Below, one piece after another: positions 43,156 through 54,128 of a stretch of DNA of 64,000 nucleotides. This DNA is from Lactobacillus corticis (lineage in GTDB: Bacteria; Bacillota; Bacilli; Lactobacillales; Lactobacillaceae): positions 186,001 to 250,000 of the forward strand of contig NZ_BMAY01000001.1 in NCBI RefSeq assembly GCF_018327645.1. The letters are read 5' to 3'. The notes beneath the pieces were generated by a model. It worked only from the letters and a program-made list of their open reading frames with translations. It was not told the DNA's origin and ran no database searches. The first letter of the stretch is position 1; every line of letters begins with the position of its first letter. The position numbers and the translations under genes are program-made.

Positions 43156-43803
43156 TTATTTGAAGTATGAATAACGTTTTTCGACCTTGTGCAAAACAAA
43201 GGTGCAAATTCCGATTAGCAATAAATAAATAACCGCTACTAAAATCAAGGGAACCAAAGTGACATCCCTTGAGGTGGCAACATTTCCGGCCCGCAGCAAA
43301 TCGCCCAAGCCGATGACGTAAACCAGTGAAGAATCTTTTACCAAGTTAATCACTTCATTGCCGATTGACGGAATAACGATCTTGACCACCTGGGGAATGA
43401 CAATTTTGCGAATGGTTTGACCATAAGATAAACGCAAAACCTTAGCTGCTTCGTATTGGCCTTCGTCAATTGATTGAAAGCCACCGCGAAAAATTTCGGC
43501 AAAATAAGCGGCATAGTTGAGAATAAAGGCAAAAATTGCTGCTCCAAAACGGTCAAACACAATCCCTATAATGGGCAGGCCATAAAATACAAAGATTAAT
43601 TGCAGCAAAAGCGGCGTGCCCCGCATTAACCACACATAAAAATTCAGCAGCCATTTCAAAGGTTTAAACTTAGAGGTTAAACCTAGACTTACTAACAGAC
43701 CCAACGGCAAAGAGCCAACCAAGGTCCAGAAAAATATCTGCAAAGTTAGTTCTGCTCCCTGCAGCAATGACGGCATGATTTCAGCTACATATTTCAAGGT
43801 CAT
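43156..43803 (-). CDS. Polar amino-acid ABC transporter permease
   Basis: The frame runs back to 43908 through the leader RNA, but the real start is the ATG at 43803 (GAGGAAG 6 nt upstream), giving 215 residues. There are about five membrane segments and the HisMQ-family EAA loop EGQYEAAKVLRLSYGQTIRKIVIPQ near 130-155. MRGTPLLLQLIFVFYGLP near 65 is typical. It is the first gene of the operon controlled by the double T-box at 43825-44187. Confidence 0.92.
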   Translation of the reverse strand: MTLKYVAEIMPSLLQGAELTLQIFFWTLVGSLPLGLLVSLGLTSKFKPLKWLLNFYVWLMRGTPLLLQLIFVFYGLPIIGIVFDRFGAAIFAFILNYAAYFAEIFRGGFQSIDEGQYEAAKVLRLSYGQTIRKIVIPQVVKIVIPSIGNEVINLVKDSSLVYVIGLGDLLRAGNVATSRDVTLVPLILVAVIYLLLIGICTFVLHKVEKRYSYFK

Positions 43804-43824
43804 AATTCTTCCTCTTTCCCAATC

Positions 43825-44187
43825 AAAAAAGCGTCCTCTTGGATCGCGTTTAATCCAAGGGGACGCCGATGGCGCGGTTCCACCCCGCTTCACTGCTTGC
43901 TTGCACAAGCAGCCTCAGTGAGTTTATTTTGAAAATAAAAACGCCTTCCTAGCCAGCTTGGCTAAGAGGGCGCTTGGCGCGGTTCCACCTCATCTTGCTG
44001 CTATCTCGCAATAACAGCCTCAGCAAGTTCAAAATAAACTCAGTGCGATAACGGGCTTCCCCGAACTGGCTTTTATCCAGTCAACTCACAGGTGTGATTC
44101 AGAAGTTGCCGCCACCTGCTTCTCATCACCGCAGGCTTTCTGTTGACGTAGGCTTCCTACTAGTCTGTTCTAAGTTTTTCTTTGTTG
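43825..44187 (-). promoter_or_regulatory. T-box leader with one Stem I (specifier CAC, His) and two consecutive antiterminator/terminator modules
   Basis: Minus strand. A Stem I region lies at about 44080-44145, closed by GTCAAC/GTTGAC, with the specifier context TCTGAAT-CAC-ACCTG (CAC at 44094-44096). Module A has the T-box GAGGTGGAACCGCGCC (43976-43991) and a terminator with TTTTTATTTT (43937-43972). Module B repeats the stem-III-like sequence and the T-box (GGGGTGGAACCGCGCC, 43871-43886) and has its own terminator ending TTTTTT (43825-43866). No second Stem I fits in the roughly 35 nt between terminator A and the stem-III copy. Candidate HisXYZ importers under His T-boxes are known from comparative work in Firmicutes. 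Confidence 0.85.
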
Positions 44188-44193
44188 TTCTGT

Positions 44194-44222
44194 ATATTAG
44201 ACTCTTCCAAGCCAAGTGTCAA
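44194..44222 (-). promoter_or_regulatory. Promoter of the His T-box / ABC importer operon
   Basis: -35 TTGACA at 44217-44222, 17-bp spacer, -10 TAATAT at 44194-44199 (minus strand). Confidence 0.8.
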
Positions 44223-44255
44223 TAAATTTGTCTGAAAAAATTATGATTTTTTCAC

Positions 44256-44738
44256 TTATTCTGGCAAATCTTTGATTTCATCCAATTTACGCAAATGCCG
44301 AGCTTCAATTTCCTTAACCTTCTTAACGCGGCGAACGTATTTTTCCTGGTTTAAAAAGTCAGTCGTCATCCAAGTTTTCACGATTTCTTGTGCAATCGCT
44401 GAGCCAATAATTTTTCCGCCCAAACATAGCACGTTTGAATCATTGTGTTGACGTGATAGCTTAGCACAAAATGGATCTTGGCAAACACAAGCATCAATGC
44501 CATAAACCCGGTTGGCGATCATGGCTGAACCATAGCCAACCCCATCAATGAAAATTCCCCGGTCGGCTTCGCCGCGCGCAACCTTCAAGCTAGCTGGGTA
44601 AACAAAATCGGATAAATCAACGGAATCGCTGCTATAAGGACCCGCATCGATCACTTCATGACCCATTTCTTCCAATTCTTCTTTAATTTCTTTTTTCAAT
44701 TCATAACCGGCATGATCGCCAGCAAGTACAATTTTCAT
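44256..44738 (-). CDS. RpiB/LacA/LacB-family sugar-phosphate isomerase, atypical active site
   Basis: The 160-residue protein has the fold of ribose-5-phosphate isomerase B (LAGDHAGYELKKEI at the N-terminus, FCAKLSRQHNDSNVLCLGGKIIG near 95). The usual active-site cysteine in the (L/I)CGTG loop is replaced: here the loop reads GIFIDGVGYGSAMIANR, with Asp at that position. The histidine and HND segment are kept. It may be an RpiB variant or a related isomerase. It has no tagatose-pathway neighbour. It is a single gene just upstream of the importer leader, on the same strand. Confidence 0.75.
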   Translation of the reverse strand: MKIVLAGDHAGYELKKEIKEELEEMGHEVIDAGPYSSDSVDLSDFVYPASLKVARGEADRGIFIDGVGYGSAMIANRVYGIDACVCQDPFCAKLSRQHNDSNVLCLGGKIIGSAIAQEIVKTWMTTDFLNQEKYVRRVKKVKEIEARHLRKLDEIKDLPE

Positions 44739-44786
44739 TTTTTCTCTCGCTTTCCTTTTGCAACTAAGTCTTAGTCTACCACGATG

Positions 44787-45101
44787 CTAATGAATGCCCA
44801 ACAGCAATTTAGCCTCGCGGCTCATCCGGTCAGTGGACCAAGCTGGATACCAGACTAGGTTAATATCAACGTGTTTAATTTCAGGAACGGTCAATAAGGC
44901 TTTGGTGATCGCCTTATTCAGGTAGTCCGACAAGGGGCAGCCCATGATGGTCAGAGTCATCGTTACCAAACAAATCCCGTCCTCATCTAAGTCAACATCA
45001 TAAATTAACCCCAAATTGACAATATCAACTTGCAGCTCCGGATCAATTACGCTTCCTAAAGCAGCCATAATATCTGCTTGGATTTCTTTATTGTCGCGCA
45101 T
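44787..45101 (-). CDS. MIP18/DUF59-family Fe-S assembly factor (SufT-like)
   Basis: This 104-residue protein of the PaaD/SufT/MIP18 family helps insert Fe-S clusters into enzymes. Visible features are the N-terminal helix with IMAALGSVIDPELQVDIVNLGLIYDV and the conserved cysteine in MTLTIMGCPLSDYL near 58. The ATG overlaps the stop of sdaAA by 1 nt (TAATG). Serine dehydratase carries a 4Fe-4S cluster, so the coupling makes biochemical sense. Confidence 0.86.
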   Translation of the reverse strand: MRDNKEIQADIMAALGSVIDPELQVDIVNLGLIYDVDLDEDGICLVTMTLTIMGCPLSDYLNKAITKALLTVPEIKHVDINLVWYPAWSTDRMSREAKLLLGIH

Positions 45102-45979
45102 TAGTCCATCTCCTTGCCAAAAATTTTCATCCTGATTGCTTGCCCCGTTGGGGTTCCGGCTAGTCCGCCCAAACCAGTTTCGCGCAATTCGCGTGGCAAA
45201 TTGCGTCCCACCTTATCCATTGCCGAAATGACTTCATCTGGTGGGATAATGCTAGTGCAGCCGGCTAAAGCCATGTCAGCCGCCACTAGCGCATTGGCGC
45301 TGCCAACCGCATTGCGATTGACACAAGGCACTTCCACTAATCCGGCAATCGGGTCACAAACCAGTCCTAATAAATTGCTGATGGCAAAAGCCATGGCGGT
45401 AGCACTTTGGCGGGGGCTGCCGCCAGCTGCTTCCACTGCAGCCGCTGCTCCCATGCCACTGGCACTGCCTACTTCAGCTTGACAGCCTCCAGAAGCACCG
45501 GCAATGCCGGCATTATTGGCAATAATCATGCCAAAACCGCCAGCCGTAAATAGAAACCGTACCATTTGCTCTTCATTCATTTTTAGACGTTTTTCCAACA
45601 TGAATAAAACACCAGGCAAGGTTCCTGAAGAACCCGCAGTCGGCGTTGCACAAATCACGCCCATTGCTGCATTTACCTCATTGGTCGCAACTGCGTTTTG
45701 CACCGCCTGCATCATTATATCGCCTGACAAGGTATGTCCTTGCTCGCGGTAAGCCTTTATTTTAACAGCCTGTCCACCAGTCAGCCCCGTCATTGACTTA
45801 ACGCCCTTTTCTCCGCGTTCAACCGCTGCTCGCATCGTTTCCAGGTTATGTTTCATCTTGTTCCAAACGTCCTCGCGGCTCATGCCGCTGGTTTGAACTT
45901 CATGTTCAATTACCAACTCTGAGATGGCTTTTCCGCTTTTCTCGGCGTCCTGGACTAATTCTTCAATTCGCTCATACAT
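45101..45979 (-). CDS. sdaAA: L-serine dehydratase, iron-sulfur-dependent, alpha subunit
   Basis: It deaminates L-serine to pyruvate with a 4Fe-4S cluster. The product has 292 residues from the ATG at 45979, 2 nt after the sdaAB stop; a TTG four codons earlier is in the upstream gene. Cluster cysteines are visible in GVICATPTAGSSGTLPGVL near 110, GASGGCQAEVGSASGMGAA near 162, GLVCDPIAGLVEVPCVNRN near 205. The three genes sdaAB-sdaAA-DUF59 overlap or nearly touch. Confidence 0.94.
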   Translation of the reverse strand: MYERIEELVQDAEKSGKAISELVIEHEVQTSGMSREDVWNKMKHNLETMRAAVERGEKGVKSMTGLTGGQAVKIKAYREQGHTLSGDIMMQAVQNAVATNEVNAAMGVICATPTAGSSGTLPGVLFMLEKRLKMNEEQMVRFLFTAGGFGMIIANNAGIAGASGGCQAEVGSASGMGAAAAVEAAGGSPRQSATAMAFAISNLLGLVCDPIAGLVEVPCVNRNAVGSANALVAADMALAGCTSIIPPDEVISAMDKVGRNLPRELRETGLGGLAGTPTGQAIRMKIFGKEMD

Positions 45980-45981
45980 AG

Positions 45982-46653
45982 TTAGATACAAATAATTCCC
46001 GGGTAATTCCCCAATAAGTGCTTCTTGGTACCGGCATGCAAATAATTAATCAAATCAAATTCAAAAATCCGCCATGCCTGGTTTTCCACAACAACATTTT
46101 GCTTAAAAGGAGCATGCATTCGCAAGAATTCAGTTAGCTGCAAGCCCTTAATCTCTCGCCGTTCATCAGTCGTTTTAACTGGATATAAAATTATCGGCAA
46201 TGGCCCTGTCGGCTTAATCGTTAAGTCGTAAAGCTTAATCTGACGGACTTCAATCACGCCTCCGCCAACGGAGCAGGCTGCTACTTCGACTTGCTGCTGG
46301 CCATCGGAGAGATTCAAAACAGCAGTGTTGGGATGACCAATTGGACTAGGTCCTGCTTCTTCCACAAAGCGGATGTCAATCCCCGCTTCTTTTGCCAGCT
46401 GGCGCGCAATCGGAACCCGGTCATCATCAGCAGGAAAATTCATAATGCCGGCCGCTATCGCATAATCTGTCCCATGTCCTTGGTGGGTCTGGGCAAAAGA
46501 TTCATAATAGTGCACGACTACTCGCTTGGGTTGACCATTAAAAATCGTTCGCCCTGCTTTGCCAATAGCTACTGCTCCCGCAGTATGAGAGCTCGACGGT
46601 CCAATCATGATCGGACCGATAATATCAAATACGCTGCGATAATTCCCTGCCAT
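45982..46653 (-). CDS. sdaAB: L-serine dehydratase, iron-sulfur-dependent, beta subunit
   Basis: The product has 223 residues from the ATG at 46653, which has GGAGGAG 5 nt upstream; the frame extends 19 codons beyond. The beta-subunit signature YRSVFDIIGPIMIGPSSSHTAGAVAIG is at the N-terminus, and a C-terminal ACT-like regulatory region ends the protein. It is the first gene of the serine dehydratase operon, giving pyruvate and ammonia from serine. Confidence 0.93.
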   Translation of the reverse strand: MAGNYRSVFDIIGPIMIGPSSSHTAGAVAIGKAGRTIFNGQPKRVVVHYYESFAQTHQGHGTDYAIAAGIMNFPADDDRVPIARQLAKEAGIDIRFVEEAGPSPIGHPNTAVLNLSDGQQQVEVAACSVGGGVIEVRQIKLYDLTIKPTGPLPIILYPVKTTDERREIKGLQLTEFLRMHAPFKQNVVVENQAWRIFEFDLINYLHAGTKKHLLGNYPGIICI

Positions 46654-46745
46654 TTTTCTCCTCCAACCTTTGCCATGTCGTAAGTATAAGCCAGAAGACC
46701 AAAATATCAAAGTGGTTCAAACGCTTTTTTGAAAAAACGTAACAT

Positions 46746-46780
46746 AAAAAAACCTCATAGATAAGTCTATGAGGTTTTTT
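46746..46780 (-). terminator. Rho-independent terminator of the pcrA-dagK run
   Basis: AAAAACCTCATAGA-TAAG-TCTATGAGGTTTTT is a perfect stem with T-runs on both strands. It lies just beyond the dagK stop (46795). Confidence 0.88.
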
Positions 46781-46794
46781 ATTAGTTGGTTGAA

Positions 46795-47733
46795 TTATTT
46801 GGTAATGTTTTTGGTCTGGCCCACAAAGAACTCGATCCGGCGGTGCAGGTTCGTAAATTCAACTGGGCAATAACCGCCAATTTCGCCATCCAGGTTAACT
46901 GGCAAAGGCTTATCAGCACTTTCACCGATCAATTCAACTTTCAAATTTTTCGTTTTGGTATAGATGATATTTGGATCATCAACGTGCCGGCCGTTTAATG
47001 CTAGGGCCATAAGTCGCAGCAGGTTGGCTGGGTCAGCTGGCTTAACAACAATTAATTGGAATAAACCATCCGACAATTGGGCATCTGGCATGATTTGTTC
47101 AAAGCCCCCAATGGAATTGGTCATTCCCAGCAGGAACATGGACAGCTTGCCTTCATAAACCCCTTCATCATAGGTCAACCGCATATGATTTTCGGTCAAA
47201 TGTGGCAGCATCTCAGCTCCCTTGATTAAGTAGGCACTGTAACCCAAAGCAGACTTAATTTCCGATGGAACTCCGTAGGTAAGTTCAGTTAAAGAACCAC
47301 CCGCTGCAATGTTGACAAAGTAATTGTCATGATCCTGAAAAGCAGCTTTACCAATATCCATCTTCAAAGTGTGCTGATCTAAAACTACGCGCGCCGCCTT
47401 AACGGGATCATCGCGCGGAATGCCCAAGGCCCGAGCGAAGTCATTGGTCGTGCCGGCCGGAATAATCGCTACTTTAGGCGGATTTTCTAAAAAGGCCAAG
47501 CCATTAACCACTTCGTTAATGGTCCCATCCCCACCAGCAGCAACAACTAGTTCAAAACCAGCTTCCGCAACCCGCGTGGCTTCATTTTTCGCACTATTTT
47601 CTTCAGGCGTGGTTCTAAAAGCACTAGCTTCATAGCCTGCTTGTTCTAACACATCCAAGATGTCAGCCACTGCTTTAGGCATTTGTTCGTGGCCGGATAC
47701 AGGATTATAAATTAATCTTGCCTTGCGCGTCAT
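46795..47733 (-). CDS. dagK: Diacylglycerol kinase, DgkB type
   Basis: This 312-residue soluble lipid kinase phosphorylates diacylglycerol released during lipoteichoic acid synthesis back to phosphatidic acid. N-terminal ARLIYNPVSGHE, the nucleotide loop LVVAAGGDGTINEVVNGL near 60 and IPAGTTNDFARALGIPRD near 92 are typical, as is GFEQIMPDAQLSDGLFQL near 210. It follows gatB by 11 nt. Confidence 0.93.
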   Translation of the reverse strand: MTRKARLIYNPVSGHEQMPKAVADILDVLEQAGYEASAFRTTPEENSAKNEATRVAEAGFELVVAAGGDGTINEVVNGLAFLENPPKVAIIPAGTTNDFARALGIPRDDPVKAARVVLDQHTLKMDIGKAAFQDHDNYFVNIAAGGSLTELTYGVPSEIKSALGYSAYLIKGAEMLPHLTENHMRLTYDEGVYEGKLSMFLLGMTNSIGGFEQIMPDAQLSDGLFQLIVVKPADPANLLRLMALALNGRHVDDPNIIYTKTKNLKVELIGESADKPLPVNLDGEIGGYCPVEFTNLHRRIEFFVGQTKNITK

Positions 47734-47744
47734 TATCTTAACCT

Positions 47745-49175
47745 CTAACGACTTTGTAATTCCTTGTTGAGCAACTTGTTAACTACAACTGGGTTGGCCT
47801 TGCCGCGAGTTTGCTTCATAATTTGGCCAACTAAGAAACCGATTGCCCGGTCCTTACCATTCTTGAAGTCTTCAACAGATTGTGGATTATTGTCAACAAC
47901 TTCTTTAACCATTGGTGCCAAAACAGATTCATCTGATAATTGAACCATGCCTTTAGCTTCAACAAATTCCTTTGGATCCGTGCCGTTTTCTACGGTTTCA
48001 GCAAAGACCTTCTTGGCAATCTTGGATGAAATCGTCCCATCCTTGATCAACTTGATCATCTTGGCCAAGTTTTCAGGAGTCAGCTTGATATCAGCAAGTT
48101 CAACCCGGTGATCGTTCAAGTAACCATTAACTTGCGTGTTCATCCAGTTGGCAGCCAAAGTTGGGTCAGCCCCAGCGGCTACTGCTCGGTCAAAGAAGTC
48201 GCTGCTTTCCTTGGTTTGCAGCAAAACGTTTGCGTCATATGGCTTAATGCCAAATTCGTTAACGTATTGGTCAAACCGTGCTTCGGCACTCTTTGGCAGA
48301 CCAGCAGCAATTTCATCAATCCATTCCTGCTTAATGTGGTATGGCGCAATGTCTGGTTCTGGGAAGTAACGATAATCGGCATCGCCTTCCTTAACCCGTT
48401 CCAAGACCGTCTTACCAGTCGCTTCATCAAACCGTCTGGTTGACATTTGAACCCGGCCACCTGAGAGCAGGACTTGTTCTTGTCGCTTTTCTTCATAGGC
48501 CAAAGAACGACGAACGTGGTCAAATGAGTTCAAGTTCTTCATTTCGACCTTGGTTCCTAATTCTTTTTGACCGGCTGGGCGAATGGAAATGTTGGTGTCA
48601 ACCCGCATTGACCCCTCTTCCATCTTAACGTCAGAAGCGCCCGTGAATTGAACGATCTTCCGCAATTTTTCGAGGTAGGCGTAACCTTCTTCAGGAGTTT
48701 CGATATCTGGTTCAGAAACTACTTCCAGTAGGGGAACGCCTTGCCGGTTCAAGTCGACATAGGAGAAACCATTGGTGCCGTGAGTGTTCTTACCGGCATC
48801 TTCTTCGATGTGCATTTCGTGGATTCCGATCCGCTTTTTCTTGCCACCGACTTCAATTTCAACATAACCATCATGAGCTAATGGTTGGAAGAATTGGGTA
48901 ATCTGGTAAGCCTTTGGTGAGTCTGGGTAGTAGTAGTTCTTCCGGTCAAAGTGCGTAACTGGCGAAACCGTTGAGTGGGTAGCTAAAGCTACCATGATGC
49001 CCAAACGATAAACTTCCTTGTTAACCGTTGGCAAAACGCCAGGATAACCCCAGTCAATAACATTGGTTGCAGTGTTTGGCTTAGCCCCGTAAGTTACTGG
49101 TGATGGAGAGAAAATTTTACTCTTAGTCTTCAACTCAAAGTGGACTTCGAAGCCAATCGTTGATTTAAAATTCAT
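47745..49175 (-). CDS. gatB: Asp-tRNA(Asn)/Glu-tRNA(Gln) amidotransferase subunit B
   Basis: The 476-residue subunit binds tRNA and amidates misacylated Glu-tRNA(Gln) or Asp-tRNA(Asn) with ammonia from GatA. The N-terminal cradle domain ([61 protein letters not shown]) and the C-terminal YqeY-like tail ([14 protein letters not shown]) are visible. It is part of gatCAB. Confidence 0.96.
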   Translation of the reverse strand: MNFKSTIGFEVHFELKTKSKIFSPSPVTYGAKPNTATNVIDWGYPGVLPTVNKEVYRLGIMVALATHSTVSPVTHFDRKNYYYPDSPKAYQITQFFQPLAHDGYVEIEVGGKKKRIGIHEMHIEEDAGKNTHGTNGFSYVDLNRQGVPLLEVVSEPDIETPEEGYAYLEKLRKIVQFTGASDVKMEEGSMRVDTNISIRPAGQKELGTKVEMKNLNSFDHVRRSLAYEEKRQEQVLLSGGRVQMSTRRFDEATGKTVLERVKEGDADYRYFPEPDIAPYHIKQEWIDEIAAGLPKSAEARFDQYVNEFGIKPYDANVLLQTKESSDFFDRAVAAGADPTLAANWMNTQVNGYLNDHRVELADIKLTPENLAKMIKLIKDGTISSKIAKKVFAETVENGTDPKEFVEAKGMVQLSDESVLAPMVKEVVDNNPQSVEDFKNGKDRAIGFLVGQIMKQTRGKANPVVVNKLLNKELQSR

Positions 49176-49179
49176 TCAG

Positions 49180-50622
49180 TTAGTCCTCCATTCCAGCTGG
49201 TTTTTGTTCATAAAACTTGTTATTGCGTTCAACAAAGTCAGCAACCTTGAAGACGTTGCCTTCATCAAAACGCTTAGCCATAATTTGCAAACCGACTGGC
49301 ATGCCATCTGACAAGCCGGCAGGAACGCTGGCTGCTGGCAAACCGGCCAAGTTAGCGGAAATGGTCAAAATGTCGTTGTTGTACATCTTAATTGGGTCAG
49401 AAATTTCTTCGCCAATTCCGAAGGCCGTTGTCGTCGTAGTTGGCCCAACAACCACGTCATTTTCTTCCCAAATCTTGTCAAAGTCTTGGCAAATCAAGGT
49501 TCTAACCTTGGAAGCTTGTCTGAAGTAAGCATCATATGAACCAGCTGACAAAGTAAATGAACCTAGCATGATCCGCCGCTTTACTTCATCGCCAAAGCCT
49601 TCTGACCGACTCTTTAGGTAGACATCCAACAAGTTCTTGGCATCCTTAGCCCGATAACCATAACGAATCCCATCAAACCGTTGCAAGTTAGATGAAGCTT
49701 CACTGGAAGCGATGATGTAGTAAGTAGGTACCACGTATTTGGTATGTGGCAAGGAAACTTCGTTGATAATTGCTCCAGCTGCCTTTAAAGCGTCAATTTG
49801 GCTTTGAACCGCAGCCTTGACGCCTTCATCAACGGCATCGCTCATGTATTCCTTTGGCACCGCTACGCGCAAGCCCTTGACGTCTTGGCCTAAAAACTTG
49901 GTGTAGTCAGGTACGGCCTTTTCGGAAACAGTTGAGTCGCGTTCGTCGTAACCAGCAATTACGTTCAACACTTCAGCTGAGTCCTTAACCCGCTTGCTCA
50001 TAACGCCAATTTGGTCTAAGGAAGAACCAAAGGCAATCAAGCCCCACCGTGATACGCGGCCAAAAGTAGGCTTAATGCCAAAAATTCCGTTAAAAGCTGC
50101 TGGCTGACGAATTGAACCACCGGTATCAGAACCAAGGGCAGCAACTACTTGACCGCTGGCAACGGCAGCAGCAGAACCACCGGATGAACCACCAGGTACT
50201 TTGTCCAGATTCCATGGGTTGTGGGTTGCACCATAGTATGAGTGTTCAGTTGAAGAACCCATGGCAAATTCATCCATGTTCGTCTTACCCACAAAAACTG
50301 CTTGCGCCGCCTTTAATTTTTCAATAACTGTCGCGTCATAAACTGGCACAAAGTTGTCCAAAATGTGGCTGGCAGCGGTCGTCAACATCCCGTCGATCAC
50401 AATATTATCCTTGATCCCAATCGGAATCCCGGCTAATTTGCTCTTCTTAAAGTCCAAATCAGCTGCTGGTTTAGCATCTTCATCCACCGTAATCCAGGCA
50501 TTCAGCTTTTGGTCGGTTTGCTTGATGTTGGCAATGGTTTCTTTGGTTAAGTCCGTTGCTGACAATTCGCCAGCAGCAAGCTTTTTATTTAATGAGTCAA
50601 TCGTTTCGTTTAAGTAATTCAT
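49180..50622 (-). CDS. gatA: Asp-tRNA(Asn)/Glu-tRNA(Gln) amidotransferase subunit A
   Basis: This 480-residue amidase-signature subunit releases ammonia from glutamine. The Ser-cisSer-Lys triad is visible: [11 protein letters not shown] (Lys near 74), [15 protein letters not shown] near 143-157 and [23 protein letters not shown] near 164-186. Its ATG overlaps the gatC stop by 1 nt, and gatB follows 4 nt after its stop. Confidence 0.97.
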   Translation of the reverse strand: MNYLNETIDSLNKKLAAGELSATDLTKETIANIKQTDQKLNAWITVDEDAKPAADLDFKKSKLAGIPIGIKDNIVIDGMLTTAASHILDNFVPVYDATVIEKLKAAQAVFVGKTNMDEFAMGSSTEHSYYGATHNPWNLDKVPGGSSGGSAAAVASGQVVAALGSDTGGSIRQPAAFNGIFGIKPTFGRVSRWGLIAFGSSLDQIGVMSKRVKDSAEVLNVIAGYDERDSTVSEKAVPDYTKFLGQDVKGLRVAVPKEYMSDAVDEGVKAAVQSQIDALKAAGAIINEVSLPHTKYVVPTYYIIASSEASSNLQRFDGIRYGYRAKDAKNLLDVYLKSRSEGFGDEVKRRIMLGSFTLSAGSYDAYFRQASKVRTLICQDFDKIWEENDVVVGPTTTTTAFGIGEEISDPIKMYNNDILTISANLAGLPAASVPAGLSDGMPVGLQIMAKRFDEGNVFKVADFVERNNKFYEQKPAGMED

Positions 50623-50927
50623 TAATCGTTATCGTCCTTATCAATAATTACTGGAACCTTGATGAAGCCGTTAGCCTTTTCAGGTACATTCTTCATCATT
50701 ACATCACGGTCAGTTGGCTTGGCAGGTACGTCTTCTCTGAAAGTCGTATCACGGTCAACAACTTGTACAGTTTCAGGCACGCCTTCAGTATCAACTTCCG
50801 CCAATTGGTGGGCCATATTGATAATGTCACCCATTTGACTGGTGAATTTGCTTAATTCTGCGTCATCGAATTCAAGCCGTGACAGATTTGCTACGTGCTT
50901 GATCATGTCTTCTGTGACTTTTTCCAC
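50622..50927 (-). CDS. gatC: Asp-tRNA(Asn)/Glu-tRNA(Gln) amidotransferase subunit C
   Basis: This 101-residue small subunit stabilises GatA and GatB. The family start [29 protein letters not shown] and the C-terminal LREDVPAKP-like stretch ([32 protein letters not shown]) are clear. It is the first of gatCAB, 12 nt after camS. Confidence 0.95.
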   Translation of the reverse strand: MEKVTEDMIKHVANLSRLEFDDAELSKFTSQMGDIINMAHQLAEVDTEGVPETVQVVDRDTTFREDVPAKPTDRDVMMKNVPEKANGFIKVPVIIDKDDND

Positions 50928-50939
50928 TCTGTAATCCTC

Positions 50940-52091
50940 CTATTCGCCGCCATAAATATGAACATGGTAGGTACTGCTTGATGAATTTTTATAAACTACC
51001 GCCTCAGTATCATTGGCTGTGGCGATGGTGATTTCAACTGCCGGAGCAGCCGAAAGATACTTCTTGGCATCTTGCTGTACCAGCTGGGCAAAACTCTTAA
51101 CTTGTTCATAGCCATAGAACTGAGTTGTAATTTGGATATTTTCTTGGACCAGCTTCTTATCTTCATACCGCAGTTTGCCAATGATCCCTGAAACATTCGG
51201 GAAGTAATTTTGGACGGCTGATTTGAAATTAGAAAAACTAGTCTCATCACTGCTGTTATAAGCTGATTCATCATCAACTGTCGGCAAAACTTGCCATTTT
51301 TGCGAAACAGTAGTCCATTTAGTTATTTTACTACTATTAGCACTTGCTGTCCCGTAAGCAATGAAAGTTCCTCCAACTAAGGAGTTTTTATCGGTCTTGG
51401 AGAAAATACCAATCGTGATTGGGATATTCTTCAATTTCTTCTTGGCCCGCAAACGCTTAACAATCGTGTTGGCATACTGCTTGCCGTAAGACAATTGTTC
51501 TGCCTTCGAAATCGACGTTTCATAAGTTGCGCCGTTAGTGGTCTTTTGGTAGTAGTCGGTTGAATTCATTGCTAACCCTAATGACATGCCGGCTAATTTA
51601 TAGCTTTGACCCGATCCGGTCAGAAAGTCATTTTCTTCGATTTCTTCAAGTCTTACTGGGTTACGGGTGTTGGTTCCGGTTTTCCCATTATTTTTCGGAT
51701 TCAAACCCGTCTTGTTGCTCTTGGAATAGCGTCCTAACCAATTGCCCACCGTCGTTGAATCCAGATATTGTCCTTCTTGGAAAACATAATTCTTAGGTGA
51801 GAATACCTTCTCGGAAATCTCAACCAGCCCCCGCTGGAATTCCCGTTCATCCACGGAGTTGTCATTATCGGTAGCCGTTAGACCTGAAATCTCACTAGTT
51901 AAATACTTGCCATTTTTCAAAAGGACAGTATAACCATTGGAATCCGTTCCCGTCGTTTGATAACGCTTGGTTTTGGTAGTTGTCGTGGTGGAATTGGAAG
52001 ACAAGTCAGAATTTTTCAAATTCCCACAGGCGCTTAAAGTCAGCATAGCCCCTGCAATTGCTAAGATTTTGATGTATTTTTTCACGATCAT
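50940..52091 (-). CDS. camS: CamS-family lipoprotein
   Basis: The 383-residue lipoprotein has the signal KKYIKILAIAGAMLTLSAC (lipobox LSAC near residue 22) and a CamS domain over most of its length. In enterococci and staphylococci the signal peptide of CamS homologues gives rise to sex-pheromone peptides; the role of the mature protein is unclear. Its place between ligA and gatC is the usual one in Bacillota. Confidence 0.9.
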   Translation of the reverse strand: MIVKKYIKILAIAGAMLTLSACGNLKNSDLSSNSTTTTTKTKRYQTTGTDSNGYTVLLKNGKYLTSEISGLTATDNDNSVDEREFQRGLVEISEKVFSPKNYVFQEGQYLDSTTVGNWLGRYSKSNKTGLNPKNNGKTGTNTRNPVRLEEIEENDFLTGSGQSYKLAGMSLGLAMNSTDYYQKTTNGATYETSISKAEQLSYGKQYANTIVKRLRAKKKLKNIPITIGIFSKTDKNSLVGGTFIAYGTASANSSKITKWTTVSQKWQVLPTVDDESAYNSSDETSFSNFKSAVQNYFPNVSGIIGKLRYEDKKLVQENIQITTQFYGYEQVKSFAQLVQQDAKKYLSAAPAVEITIATANDTEAVVYKNSSSSTYHVHIYGGE

Positions 52092-52100
52092 GATCCCTTT

Positions 52101-54128
<2,028 letters not shown>

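Noticed and set aside
43804-43908. N-terminal extension of the ABC permease frame by 35 codons
   Set aside because: The extension lies in the T-box terminator and T-box sequence; the ATG at 43803 has a good ribosome site.
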